This document shows positions 24,519 to 32,795 of a stretch of DNA of 55,815 nt, piece after piece. The number at the start of each line of letters is the position of its first letter. Positions within the stretch are counted from its first letter, which is position 1. The DNA is taken from positions 1 through 55,815 of the forward strand of contig MKWE01000053.1 of assembly GCA_001899585.1 (NCBI GenBank), written 5' to 3'. Position numbers and translations under genes: made by a program. Under the pieces are notes generated by a model. It was given only the letters and a program-made list of their open reading frames with translations, was not told the origin of the DNA and made no database searches. The stretch comes from Rhodospirillales bacterium 70-18 (GTDB lineage: Bacteria > Pseudomonadota > Alphaproteobacteria > Acetobacterales > Acetobacteraceae).

Positions 24519-25343
24519 ATGGCCCTGCTGACCGAACCCTTGCCCGAGCGCGGCGCGAAGCTGGAGGTGCTTGCCGGCATCGCCCGCGTGGTGGCGGCCA
24601 ATCCAGGGCCGATGACCTATCACGGCACCAACACCTGGCTGATCGAGGCGGCGGACGGCTTCACCGTGCTGGACCCTGGCCCGGACGACCCGGCGCACCT
24701 GGCCGCCGTGCTGGCGGCGACCGGCGGGCGGGTGGCGCGCATCCTGCTCAGCCACACCCATATCGACCACCTGGCCGGGCTGCCGGCGCTGGTGGCGGCC
24801 ACCGGCGCGCCGACCTGGGGCTTCCACACCCCGCAGGACCCGGCTTTCGTGCCCGACCACACGCTGTCGGACAACGACCGGGTGGGCGAATGGACGGCGC
24901 TGCACACGCCCGGCCATGCCAGCGACCATCTGTGCTTCGCGCGCGACGACGGGGTGGTGTTCAGCGCCGACCACGTGATGGGCTGGTCCTCCACCGTGGT
25001 CAGCCCGCCGCATGGCGACATGGTGGCGTATTTCGCCAGCCTGGACCGCATGCTGGCGCGCGAGGACCGCATCTACCTGCCAGGCCACGGCCCGGCGATC
25101 ACCGACCCGCGCGGCCATGTGGCGTTCCTGCGCGACCATCGGCTGCAACGCGAGGCGGCGATCCTGGCGCAGCTCGCCGCCGGGCCGCAGACCACACTGG
25201 CGCTGGTGCGGGCGCTGTATTCCCAGGTGAATCCGGCCCTGCACCGCGCCGCCGAGCGCAACGTGACCGCCCATCTGGACAAGCTGCGGGCCGAGGGGCG
25301 CGCCGCGCCGGAAGGCGAGGTCTGGCGGCTGGCCGGCGGGTGA
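24519..25343 (+). CDS. MBL-fold metallo-hydrolase (LACTB2-like)
   Basis: 274 residues. Zinc-binding motifs of the metallo-beta-lactamase fold are complete: HTHIDH, His in LHTPGHASDH, Asp in SADHVMGW and His in YLPGHGP. A C-terminal winged-helix-like segment (TLALVRALYSQVNPALHRAAERNV...HLDKL) is typical of the LACTB2 branch. Relatives include endoribonucleases and thioester hydrolases, so the substrate is open. ATG 24519 follows GGAAGGA. The sensor kinase gene starts 50 bp downstream. Confidence 0.85.
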   Translation: MALLTEPLPERGAKLEVLAGIARVVAANPGPMTYHGTNTWLIEAADGFTVLDPGPDDPAHLAAVLAATGGRVARILLSHTHIDHLAGLPALVAATGAPTWGFHTPQDPAFVPDHTLSDNDRVGEWTALHTPGHASDHLCFARDDGVVFSADHVMGWSSTVVSPPHGDMVAYFASLDRMLAREDRIYLPGHGPAITDPRGHVAFLRDHRLQREAAILAQLAAGPQTTLALVRALYSQVNPALHRAAERNVTAHLDKLRAEGRAAPEGEVWRLAGG

Positions 25344-25392
25344 TGTCGGGCACCGCGCCGAAAAGGGCTTCGGCCGGCACTAATGTTGACTT

Positions 25393-28203
25393 ATGTATGA
25401 TGGGATGAACGAGGCGACGGATAGCGGGACCGGGCAGGGCGCGCCATGGCGGGCCGGCGCGGTGGCACCCGCCACCGTGCTGGCCGTGTCGCTGGAGCGG
25501 ATCGAACGGCTGGCGCGGGCGCTGCTGCGGGCGGAGGCGGCCGCCGTCGTGCTGGGCGATGGCGGCATGCCCGCCGCGGAGGGCGGGTTCCGGGCCGAGG
25601 CGCCGCTGCGGATGCCGGACGGCAGCCTGGCCGGGGTGCTACGGGTGCGGGACTGCGCCGCCCGCCCGCCGATGACGGCCGAGGAGGACGCCATCCTGGC
25701 GGATCTCGCGGCGATGGCGGTGGACGCGCTGGAGCGCCAGCGCGAGGACGCCGCCCGCCAGCAGGACATCGACCGGCTGGCGCTGCGCGAGCGGTTGCTG
25801 CGCATCGCGGCGGACGCGCCCAGTTTCGCCATCGCCATCGATATGGTGATGGCCGCGCTGCGCGAGGCGACGCAGAGCATGCTGTGCCTGTTCTTCCGCC
25901 TCGGCCCGGACGGCGAGCACCTGCACCTGGTGGCCGGCCAGGCCAGCACCCCGGCGCTCACCGCCGCCTACATGGACCATCTGCGCGAGATGGACGTGCG
26001 CACCGACAATTCCCTGGTCGGCGCCGTCGCGGTCACCGGCCAGCAGCAGGTGGTGTCGGGCATCGACCATACCGCGCTGCGGCGCTATCCGGCGATTCGC
26101 CTGTCGGTCATGCAGAGCATCGTCTCGCAGGTGGTGACGCCGATCTCGCTCGGCGCCGAGCGCTATTCCTTTAGCGTCGGCTTCGGGCCAGACGCGCCGG
26201 ACCTCAATGCCACCGCCGATATGCTGCTGGGGCTGGCCGGCACGCTGCGCCCGCTGCTGCGCCGGCTGCGCGATGCCGAGGAGACCGAGCTGTTCCGCCG
26301 GGTGGTGGAGGCGAGCAGCGATTCGGTGATGATCAGCGAAATCGGGCCGACCGGCCCGGCGGACCCAAGGATCTGCTACGTGAACGCCGCCTTCAGCCGG
26401 CAGACCGGCTATCGGCGCGAGGAGGTGATCGGCCGGCCCTGCTGCATGCTGCAGGGGCCCGCGATAGCGGACGCGGCGGCCGAGGCGCTGGCCGCCGGGC
26501 AGCCGATCCGCCGCGACGTGCTGAACCATCGGCAGGACGGCTCGCGGTTCTGGGCCGACTCGACCATGGCCCCGGTGACCGGCATCGCCGGCGCGGTGAC
26601 GCACTGGGTCGCCATCGAGCGCGACATCACCGAGCGCAAGCTGGCCCAGGAATCGGTGGCGTTGAACGAGCAGCGCTTCCGGCTGGTGGCGCGGGCGACC
26701 GCCGATGTGGTGTGGGACTGGGACCTGGCAGCCGGGACGATCTGGTGGAGCGAGGGCGTGCAGACCCAGTTCGGCTACCAGGACAGCGAGCTTGCCCCCG
26801 GATTCGACTGGTGGGCCGAGCGCGTCTGCCCGCCGGACCGCCAGCGCGTGGTGGCCGGCCGCCAGGCCGCCGCCACGGCCGACACCGGGACGCAGTGGCG
26901 CGACGAGTACCGGTTCCGCAAGGCGGATGGCAGCCTGGCGTTGGTGCGCGACCATGGCTTCGTGATCCACGACGCCGCCGGCGTGCCGGTGCGCATGGTG
27001 GGCAGCATGGTGGACATCACCCGCCAGCGGCAGTTGGAGGAACAGCTCCGCCAGTCGCAGCGGCTGGATGCCGTCGGCAAGCTCACCGGCGGGGTTGCGC
27101 ATGATTTCAACAACCTGCTGGCGATCATCATCGGCAATGCCGAGATGCTGAAGGAGCTGGTCGCCCCCGAGCCGGCGCTGCTGGAGCCGGTGGAGATGAT
27201 CTTCGCGGCGGCCGAGCGGGGCGCCGAGCTGACCAGCCGGCTGCTCAGCTTCGCGCGGCTGCATCCGCTCGACCCGAAGGTCACCGATGTCAACCGGCTG
27301 CTGGCCGGGATGGCAGGCCTGGTGCGGCGGCTGATCGGCGCGAATATCGACATCGCCTTCGTCGGCGGCGAGGCGCCGGCTCTGGCGGTGATCGACGCGC
27401 CGCAGCTTGAAAACGCGGTGCTCAACCTGTGCATCAACGCGCGCGACGCCATGCCGGAGGGCGGGCGGCTGCGGGTGGAGACCGGCCATGCCAGCCGGGC
27501 GGCGGGCGATGCGCCGCCGGGCGGCTATGTGACCATCGCCGTAACCGACACCGGCACCGGGATGACGCCGGAGGTGGCCTCGCGCGCCTTCGAGCCGTTC
27601 TTCACCACCAAGGCGTTCGGCAAGGGCAGCGGCCTGGGGCTCAGCATGGTGTTCGGCTTCGTCCACCAGTCCGGCGGGCAGGTGGAGATCGCCTCCGAGG
27701 TCGGCCGCGGCACCCGCGTCACCCTGCGTCTCCCCCGGGCGGCCGGTGCCGCGGCGCCGGCCGAGGTGGCTGCGGTGGCGCGGGATGCCCCGGGCGGCCA
27801 GGGCACGATCCTGCTGGTGGAGGATGACGAGGCGGTGCGCCGCGTGGTGGCCAACCAGCTCGAATGGCTGGGCTACCGGGTGATCGCGGTGCCGAACGGG
27901 CAGCAGGGGCTTGAGGTGATCCGGACAACACCCGGCGTGGACGTGCTGTTCACCGATATCGTCATGCCGGGCGGCGTGAGTGGCCACCAGCTCGCGCAAC
28001 AGGCCCGCGCGTTGCGGCCGTCGCTGCGGGTACTGTTCACCTCGGGCTACCCGGATGACGCGGCGCCGCCCGGCGGCCAGGACAGCCGCATCGGGCTGTT
28101 GCAGAAACCCTACCGGCTGGTGGAACTCGCCAACAAGGTCAGCCAGCTGCTGGAGCCGGGCGGGGCAGGTTCACAAACGGGGCAGGTTCGCGACGAGACG
28201 TAG
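25393..28203 (+). CDS. Cytosolic hybrid histidine kinase: GAF, LOV-like PAS, PAS, HisKA, HATPase, receiver
   Basis: 936 residues without membrane segments. After a variable N-terminus and a GAF-like region (about 135-290) comes a PAS domain (about 298-420) with NAAFSRQTGYRREEVIGRPCCMLQGP and NHRQDGSRFWADSTMAPV, closely resembling LOV photosensor domains. Cys350 matches the flavin-reactive Cys, but the neighbouring Asn and Arg are Pro and Cys. A second PAS follows. The phosphoacceptor His is in GGVAHDFNNLLAI (about 570), then NLCINARDAMPEGG and GLGLSMVFGF of the ATPase. A C-terminal receiver has ILLVEDDEAV and acceptor Asp in FTDIVMPGG (about 855). ATG 25405 is an alternative start. The target regulator is not adjacent. 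Confidence 0.9.
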   Translation: MYDGMNEATDSGTGQGAPWRAGAVAPATVLAVSLERIERLARALLRAEAAAVVLGDGGMPAAEGGFRAEAPLRMPDGSLAGVLRVRDCAARPPMTAEEDAILADLAAMAVDALERQREDAARQQDIDRLALRERLLRIAADAPSFAIAIDMVMAALREATQSMLCLFFRLGPDGEHLHLVAGQASTPALTAAYMDHLREMDVRTDNSLVGAVAVTGQQQVVSGIDHTALRRYPAIRLSVMQSIVSQVVTPISLGAERYSFSVGFGPDAPDLNATADMLLGLAGTLRPLLRRLRDAEETELFRRVVEASSDSVMISEIGPTGPADPRICYVNAAFSRQTGYRREEVIGRPCCMLQGPAIADAAAEALAAGQPIRRDVLNHRQDGSRFWADSTMAPVTGIAGAVTHWVAIERDITERKLAQESVALNEQRFRLVARATADVVWDWDLAAGTIWWSEGVQTQFGYQDSELAPGFDWWAERVCPPDRQRVVAGRQAAATADTGTQWRDEYRFRKADGSLALVRDHGFVIHDAAGVPVRMVGSMVDITRQRQLEEQLRQSQRLDAVGKLTGGVAHDFNNLLAIIIGNAEMLKELVAPEPALLEPVEMIFAAAERGAELTSRLLSFARLHPLDPKVTDVNRLLAGMAGLVRRLIGANIDIAFVGGEAPALAVIDAPQLENAVLNLCINARDAMPEGGRLRVETGHASRAAGDAPPGGYVTIAVTDTGTGMTPEVASRAFEPFFTTKAFGKGSGLGLSMVFGFVHQSGGQVEIASEVGRGTRVTLRLPRAAGAAAPAEVAAVARDAPGGQGTILLVEDDEAVRRVVANQLEWLGYRVIAVPNGQQGLEVIRTTPGVDVLFTDIVMPGGVSGHQLAQQARALRPSLRVLFTSGYPDDAAPPGGQDSRIGLLQKPYRLVELANKVSQLLEPGGAGSQTGQVRDET

Positions 28204-28277
28204 AGGCGACGAGGCGGGGTGTCTCCACGGCAGCCGGGCGCGGCGAACTGCCGCTCTTCTCGTCGCCTCTACGTCTC
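28195..28277. repeat. 19-bp perfect inverted repeat spanning a stop codon; convergent-gene stem-loop
   Basis: GAGACGTAGAGGCGACGAG (28195-28213) is the exact reverse complement of 28259-28277. The 45-base loop contains a further CGGCAG/CTGCCG pair, and flanking GGTTCACA and TGTGAAACC extend the symmetry. The left arm includes the kinase gene's last codons and TAG. It lies between convergent genes (kinase plus, hutF minus), so it may end transcription from both sides, though neither arm is followed by a long T-run. It could also be a mobile palindrome. Confidence 0.7.
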
Positions 28278-28296
28278 TCTGTGAAACCTTCCTGCG

Positions 28297-29736
28297 CTAT
28301 TCGGCCAATGTCGTCATGGCGGCGGCGAAGCGGCGGGCCACCGCGGCCTCGGCGGCGTGGCGGAAATCGGCGACCACGTGGCGCCCGGCGGCCACCACAT
28401 GGCGCACCAGCGGCGCGTTGCCGGCGAAGATCCAGCTGTCGAGCAGCGCGTCGCCGTCGCGCGCCAGCAGCAGCGGGTGGCTGGTGTCCAGCACCACGAT
28501 GTCGGCGCGCCCGCCCGCCACCAGGCCGGCGGGGCCATGGCCGCTGGCCGCCGTGCCGCCGGCCAGCGCCGCGTCGAACAATGCCCGGCCGGTGGAACGG
28601 CCCGGTCCGCCGGCCAGCACGGCGCGGCGGCCGGTGGCCAGGCGCTGGGCGTATTCCAGCCAGCGCAGCTCCTCCACCGGGCTGACCGAGATGTGGCTGT
28701 CCGAGCCGATGCCGAAGCGCCCGCCGGCGGCCAGGAACGCCTCGGCGGGGAAGATGCCGTCGCCCAGGTTGGCCTCGGTGGTCGGGCACAGCCCGGCGAC
28801 CGCGCCGCTGGCGGCCAGGGCGGCGGTTTCGGCCCCGGTCATGTGGGTGGCGTGCACCAGGCACCAGCGCGCATCCGGCCGCGCATGGGCCAGCAGCCAT
28901 TCCACCGGGCGCTGGCCGGTCTGGGCGAGGCAGTCCGCCACCTCGCGCGGCTGTTCGGCGACATGGATATGCACCGGGCCGTCCGGGGCGGCGGCCAGCA
29001 GCGCCGCCAGGGCCTCCGGCGGCACCGCGCGCAGCGAGTGCGGCGCCACGCCCAGCACTACGCCCGGCAGCGCCCCATCCGGCTGCCCCCCCGCTGGCTG
29101 GGTCAACGCCCGCAGCCGCGCCAGCAGGCGCAGGAAGCCGTCGATGTCGTGCACGAAGCGGCGCTGGCCCGGCCCGGCCGGCGCGCCGCCGAAGCCGCCG
29201 GCGGCATACAGCACCGGCAGCAGGGTGAGCCCGATGCCCGCGGTGGCGGCGGCGGCGAGCACGCGCAGGCTCATCTCGGCGGGGTCGGCGTAGGGGCGGC
29301 CATCCGGGGCGTGGTGCAGGTAGTGGAACTCGGCGACCGTGGTGAAGCCGGATTTCAGCATCTCGACGTAGAGCTGGGCGGCCACCGCCTCGAACAGCGG
29401 CGGGTCCAGCGCCGCGACGGCGCGGTACATCGCCTCGCGCCAGCTCCAGAAGCTGTCGCCGGCGGCGCCCGGCCCCGCGTTGCCCGGCCCCGCGTTGCCA
29501 GGCCCCGCGGCCTCGCCCAGCCCGGCGATGGCGCGCTGGTGGGCGTGGCTGTGCAGGTTGGCCAGCCCCGGCAGCGCCGCGCCGGGCAGCCGCACCGCGC
29601 CCGGCGGGCAGGCCATGCCGGCGGCGACCGTGGCGATCCGCCCGTCGGGCCGGCAGGTGAGCAGCACGTCGCGCGCCCAGCCCTCGGCGAGCAGGGCGCG
29701 CGGCAGGAAATAGGCGGGGGGAAGGGGCGGGGCCAT
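28297..29736 (-). CDS. hutF: Formimidoylglutamate deiminase HutF
   Basis: 479 residues from ATG 29736. Amidohydrolase-superfamily metal ligands are visible: HSHAHQR near residue 60, HIHVAEQP, HATHMTG and Asp in GIGSDSHISVSP. These, with SFWSWREAMYR and TEANLGDGIFPAEAFLAAGG, match HutF, which deiminates N-formimino-L-glutamate to N-formyl-L-glutamate in histidine breakdown. No hutHUIG genes are adjacent. An unusual GPGNAGPGNAGPG insert, encoded by a 15-bp tandem repeat (29471-29510), sits just after the first metal motif. It is convergent with the kinase gene. Confidence 0.85.
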   Translation of the reverse strand: MAPPLPPAYFLPRALLAEGWARDVLLTCRPDGRIATVAAGMACPPGAVRLPGAALPGLANLHSHAHQRAIAGLGEAAGPGNAGPGNAGPGAAGDSFWSWREAMYRAVAALDPPLFEAVAAQLYVEMLKSGFTTVAEFHYLHHAPDGRPYADPAEMSLRVLAAAATAGIGLTLLPVLYAAGGFGGAPAGPGQRRFVHDIDGFLRLLARLRALTQPAGGQPDGALPGVVLGVAPHSLRAVPPEALAALLAAAPDGPVHIHVAEQPREVADCLAQTGQRPVEWLLAHARPDARWCLVHATHMTGAETAALAASGAVAGLCPTTEANLGDGIFPAEAFLAAGGRFGIGSDSHISVSPVEELRWLEYAQRLATGRRAVLAGGPGRSTGRALFDAALAGGTAASGHGPAGLVAGGRADIVVLDTSHPLLLARDGDALLDSWIFAGNAPLVRHVVAAGRHVVADFRHAAEAAVARRFAAAMTTLAE

Positions 29737-29842
29737 GCGCCAGCATAGCGGTGCGGCGCCCGGCCAGCCACGGGGAGGGGGCGGCCTGGGAAATCCGGCC
29801 ATACCGGCCTATCCTGCGCCATCCCCCCCACAGGAGCCGCGC

Positions 29843-31267
29843 ATGCGCAACGATGAAGAGATCTGGACCCTGGTTGATGCCAAGAAGGCGGCGTTCGAGG
29901 CGCTGTCGGACCGGATATGGGACAAGCCCGAGATCGCCTATACCGAGTTCGCCTCGGTGGCCGAGCATACCGACATGCTGCGCGCCCAGGGCTTCCGCGT
30001 CACCGAGGGCATCGCCGGCATCCCGACCGCGGTGATGGGCGAGGCTGGCGACGAGGGGCCGGTGATCGCCATCCTGGGCGAATACGACGCGCTGCCGGGG
30101 CTGAGCCAGGAGGCCGGCGTGGCCGAGCCGCGGCCGCTGCCGGGCAACGGGCTGGGGCATGGCTGTGGCCACAACCTGCTCGGCTCGGCCGCCTTGCTGG
30201 CCGCCACGGCGGTGAAGGACTGGCTGGACGCGAACGGCGTGAAGGGCCGGGTGCGCTATTACGGCTGCCCGGCCGAGGAGGGCGGGGCCGCCAAGGCGTT
30301 CATGGTGCGCGAGGGGGCGTTCAAGGACGTCGATATCGCCATCACCTGGCACCCGATGCATTTCAGCGCGGTGAACGACGCGCAGTCGCTGGCCAATACG
30401 CGGCTGGACTTCACCTTCACCGGCCGCGCCAGCCATGCCGCCGCCGCGCGGCATCTGGGCCGCTCGGCGCTGGACGCGGTGGAATTGATGAGCGTGGGGG
30501 TGAACTACCTGCGCGAGCACATGCCGAGCGACGCGCGCATCCACTACGCCTATCTGGATGCCGGCGGGGTGGCGCCGAACGTGGTGCAGGGCCGCGCCGT
30601 GGTGCGCTACGCCGTGCGGGCGCGCGACCTGGCGCAGATGCAGGCGCTGGTGGCCCGGGTGCGCAAGGTGGCCGAGGGCGCCGCGCTGATGACCGAGACC
30701 GCGGTGGACATCAAGGTGATCAGCGCCGTCTCCAACCTGATGGGCAACGCGCCGCTGGAGCGGGCGATGCAGGTGAATTTCGAGCGGCTGGGCCCGCCGC
30801 AATGGGACGATGCCGACCGCGCCTTCGCCCGCGCCATCCAGGCGACGCTGTCCGACGAGGACCTTGCCGCCCCCTACAAGAAGGCCGGCCTGCCGATGCG
30901 GCGCGACGAGCCGCTGGCCGAGGCGATCCTGCCGCTGGGCCAGACCGGGGTGCCGATGATCGGCTCGACGGATGTGGGCGACGTGTCCTGGGTGGTGCCG
31001 CTGGTGCAGGCGGACGGGGCGACCTGCGCGGTGGGCACACCGTTCCATTCCTGGCAGCTCACCGCCCAGGGCAAGACGCCGATGGCCAAGAAGGGCATGG
31101 TGCACGTGGCCAAGGTGATGGCGGCGACCGCGCTGGACGCCATCCGCGACCCGGCGCTGGTGGCCGCGGCCAAGGCCGATCTGGCGGAGCGCACGCGCGA
31201 GACCCCCTATGTCTGCCCGTTGCCGCCCGACGTGATGCCGCCGCTGCAGCCGCGCCCGGCGGGCTAG
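29843..31267 (+). CDS. M20-family amidohydrolase (AbgB-like)
   Basis: 474 residues from ATG 29843 with CAGGAG upstream. Metal-site motifs are LGEYDALPG, GHGCGHNLLGSAALLA and PAEEGGAAK, and GRASHAAAARHLGRSALDA marks the lid domain. The pattern matches p-aminobenzoyl-glutamate hydrolase subunit B and related amidases. The substrate could be another N-acyl amino acid or amide. It is divergent from hutF and is followed by a strong hairpin and then the molybdenum hydroxylase operon, with which it may share a pathway. Confidence 0.85.
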   Translation: MRNDEEIWTLVDAKKAAFEALSDRIWDKPEIAYTEFASVAEHTDMLRAQGFRVTEGIAGIPTAVMGEAGDEGPVIAILGEYDALPGLSQEAGVAEPRPLPGNGLGHGCGHNLLGSAALLAATAVKDWLDANGVKGRVRYYGCPAEEGGAAKAFMVREGAFKDVDIAITWHPMHFSAVNDAQSLANTRLDFTFTGRASHAAAARHLGRSALDAVELMSVGVNYLREHMPSDARIHYAYLDAGGVAPNVVQGRAVVRYAVRARDLAQMQALVARVRKVAEGAALMTETAVDIKVISAVSNLMGNAPLERAMQVNFERLGPPQWDDADRAFARAIQATLSDEDLAAPYKKAGLPMRRDEPLAEAILPLGQTGVPMIGSTDVGDVSWVVPLVQADGATCAVGTPFHSWQLTAQGKTPMAKKGMVHVAKVMAATALDAIRDPALVAAAKADLAERTRETPYVCPLPPDVMPPLQPRPAG

Positions 31268-31275
31268 CACCGCAC

Positions 31276-31307
31276 GGCGGCGGGTGGGCACTCGACCATC
31301 CGCCGCC
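31276..31307 (+). terminator. GC-rich stem-loop after the M20 gene
   Basis: GGCGGCGGGTGG (31276-31287) pairs with CCATCCGCCGCC (31296-31307) over 12 bp with one G-U pair and an eight-base loop. It starts eight bases after the M20 stop. There is no T-run, so factor-independent termination is uncertain. A second hairpin, GCGGGT (31329-31334) with ACCCGC (31354-31359) enclosing GGGG/CCCC, follows in the leader of the next operon. Confidence 0.5.
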
Positions 31308-31396
31308 GCTGGGGTACGCTTGGGGCCTGCGGGTTTGGGGGCAGCCCCTCCGGACCCGCCATAAAGCCACGCATGACCGCGAATTCGGGAGCACAC

Positions 31397-32269
31397 ATGT
31401 CCAGTTTAAGCTACGCCGCACCGGCGACGGTTGACGAGGCGATCGGCCTCCTGGCGGGTGCCTCGGGCCTCGCGAAGGTGCTGTCCGGCGGTACCGACCT
31501 GCTGGTCCAGCTCCGCTCCGGCCGCACCAGGCCGGCACTGATCGTCGATACCAAGAAGATCCCCGGCATCATCGGCATCCGCGAGGTGGATGGCGGGTTC
31601 GTGATCGGGGCCGCCACCTCCGGCGCCATGATCGGCGAGCATGCCGCGCTGGCCGCCGTCTATCCGGGCGTGGTGGAGGCCACCAACCTGATCGGCTCCA
31701 CCCAGGTGCAGGGCCGCGCCTCGCTGGCCGGCAATCTGTGCAACGCCTCGCCGGCCGCCGACAGCGTGCCGGCGATGATCGCCGCCGGCGCCACCGCCGT
31801 GATCGCCGGCCCCAAAGGCCGCCGCACCGTGCCGGTGGAGCAGGTGGTCACCGGGCCGGGCCGCACCAGCCTGGCGCGCGACGAGTTCATCGTGGAGTTC
31901 CACCTGCCCAAGCGCGCGCCGCGCTCCGCCGATGCCTATCTGCGCTTCATCCCGCGCACTGAGATGGACATCGCCGTGGTCGGCGCCGGCGTGAACGTGA
32001 CGCTGGATGCGGCGGGCGTGTGCACAGCCGCACGGGTGTCGCTGGGCGCGGTGGCGCCGACCGCGCTGCTGGTGGCCGATTGCGCCGCCGCGCTGGTGGG
32101 CAGCAAGCTGGACGAGCACGCGCTGGCCAAGCTGGACCTGGCGGCGCGCGACGCCTGCAAGCCGATCGACGACAAGCGCGGCACCATCGACTTCCGGATC
32201 AAGGTCGCCGGCGTGCTGGCCCGGCGGGCGGCGGCCATCGCGTTCGAGCGCGCAGCTGCGCGTTCTTGA
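31397..32269 (+). CDS. Molybdenum hydroxylase FAD-binding subunit (CoxM type)
   Basis: 290 residues from ATG 31397. FAD-binding motifs of the CO dehydrogenase/xanthine dehydrogenase medium subunit are present: LSGGTDLLVQL near residue 35 and TQVQGRASLAGNLCNASPAADS near residue 105. The C-terminal CODH FAD domain includes RTEMDIAVVGAG. This subunit passes electrons from the 2Fe-2S subunit to an acceptor. Gene order FAD, FeS, Mo subunit is the classical coxMSL order. The leader upstream has strong hairpins. Confidence 0.9.
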   Translation: MSSLSYAAPATVDEAIGLLAGASGLAKVLSGGTDLLVQLRSGRTRPALIVDTKKIPGIIGIREVDGGFVIGAATSGAMIGEHAALAAVYPGVVEATNLIGSTQVQGRASLAGNLCNASPAADSVPAMIAAGATAVIAGPKGRRTVPVEQVVTGPGRTSLARDEFIVEFHLPKRAPRSADAYLRFIPRTEMDIAVVGAGVNVTLDAAGVCTAARVSLGAVAPTALLVADCAAALVGSKLDEHALAKLDLAARDACKPIDDKRGTIDFRIKVAGVLARRAAAIAFERAAARS

Positions 32270-32297
32270 TGACATTGCGCGCAGGAGCACGATCAAG

Positions 32298-32789
32298 ATG
32301 AGCAAGATTCACGTCACCACCACCGTCAACGGCGAACCCGCCGAGTTTCTCTGCCAGCCGGGCAACAGCCTGCTGGACGCGCTGCGCGACGACCTGAACC
32401 TGACCGGCAGCAAGGAAGGCTGCAGCAGCGGCGATTGCGGCGCCTGCAGCGTGATCGTCGACGGGCGGCTGGTCTGCTCCTGCCTGATGCTGGCCGTGGA
32501 GGCCGAAGGCAAGTCGATCACCACCATCGAGGGTATCGCCAACGGCGACGTGCTGCACCCGCTGCAGCGCAAGTTCCTGGAGCATGCCGCGCTGCAATGC
32601 GGCTTCTGCACCCCGGGCTTCCTGGTTGCGGCCAAGGCGCTGCTGGACCACAATCCGGACCCGACCGAAACCGAGGCACGCTATTGGCTGGCCGGCAATC
32701 TGTGCCGCTGCACCGGCTATGACAAGATCATCCGTGCCGTTCTCGATGCCGCCGCCGAGATGCGCGCCGGCGCACCCGCTGGGGAGTGA
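32298..32789 (+). CDS. Molybdenum hydroxylase 2Fe-2S subunit (CoxS type)
   Basis: 163 residues from ATG 32298 behind GCAGGAG. The plant-ferredoxin-type cluster is CSSGDCGACSVIVDG with a later Cys in LVCSC. The second [2Fe-2S] cluster is CGFCTPG with CRCTGYD. Both sets of four cysteines are intact. It relays electrons from the molybdenum site to FAD. It is 28 bp after the FAD subunit and six bases before the large subunit. Confidence 0.93.
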   Translation: MSKIHVTTTVNGEPAEFLCQPGNSLLDALRDDLNLTGSKEGCSSGDCGACSVIVDGRLVCSCLMLAVEAEGKSITTIEGIANGDVLHPLQRKFLEHAALQCGFCTPGFLVAAKALLDHNPDPTETEARYWLAGNLCRCTGYDKIIRAVLDAAAEMRAGAPAGE

Positions 32790-32795
32790 CAGGCC

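Noticed and set aside
25380-25420. Promoter TTGACT just before the hybrid kinase
   Set aside because: A -10 box at the required spacing would fall inside the coding sequence and no matching hexamer is there.
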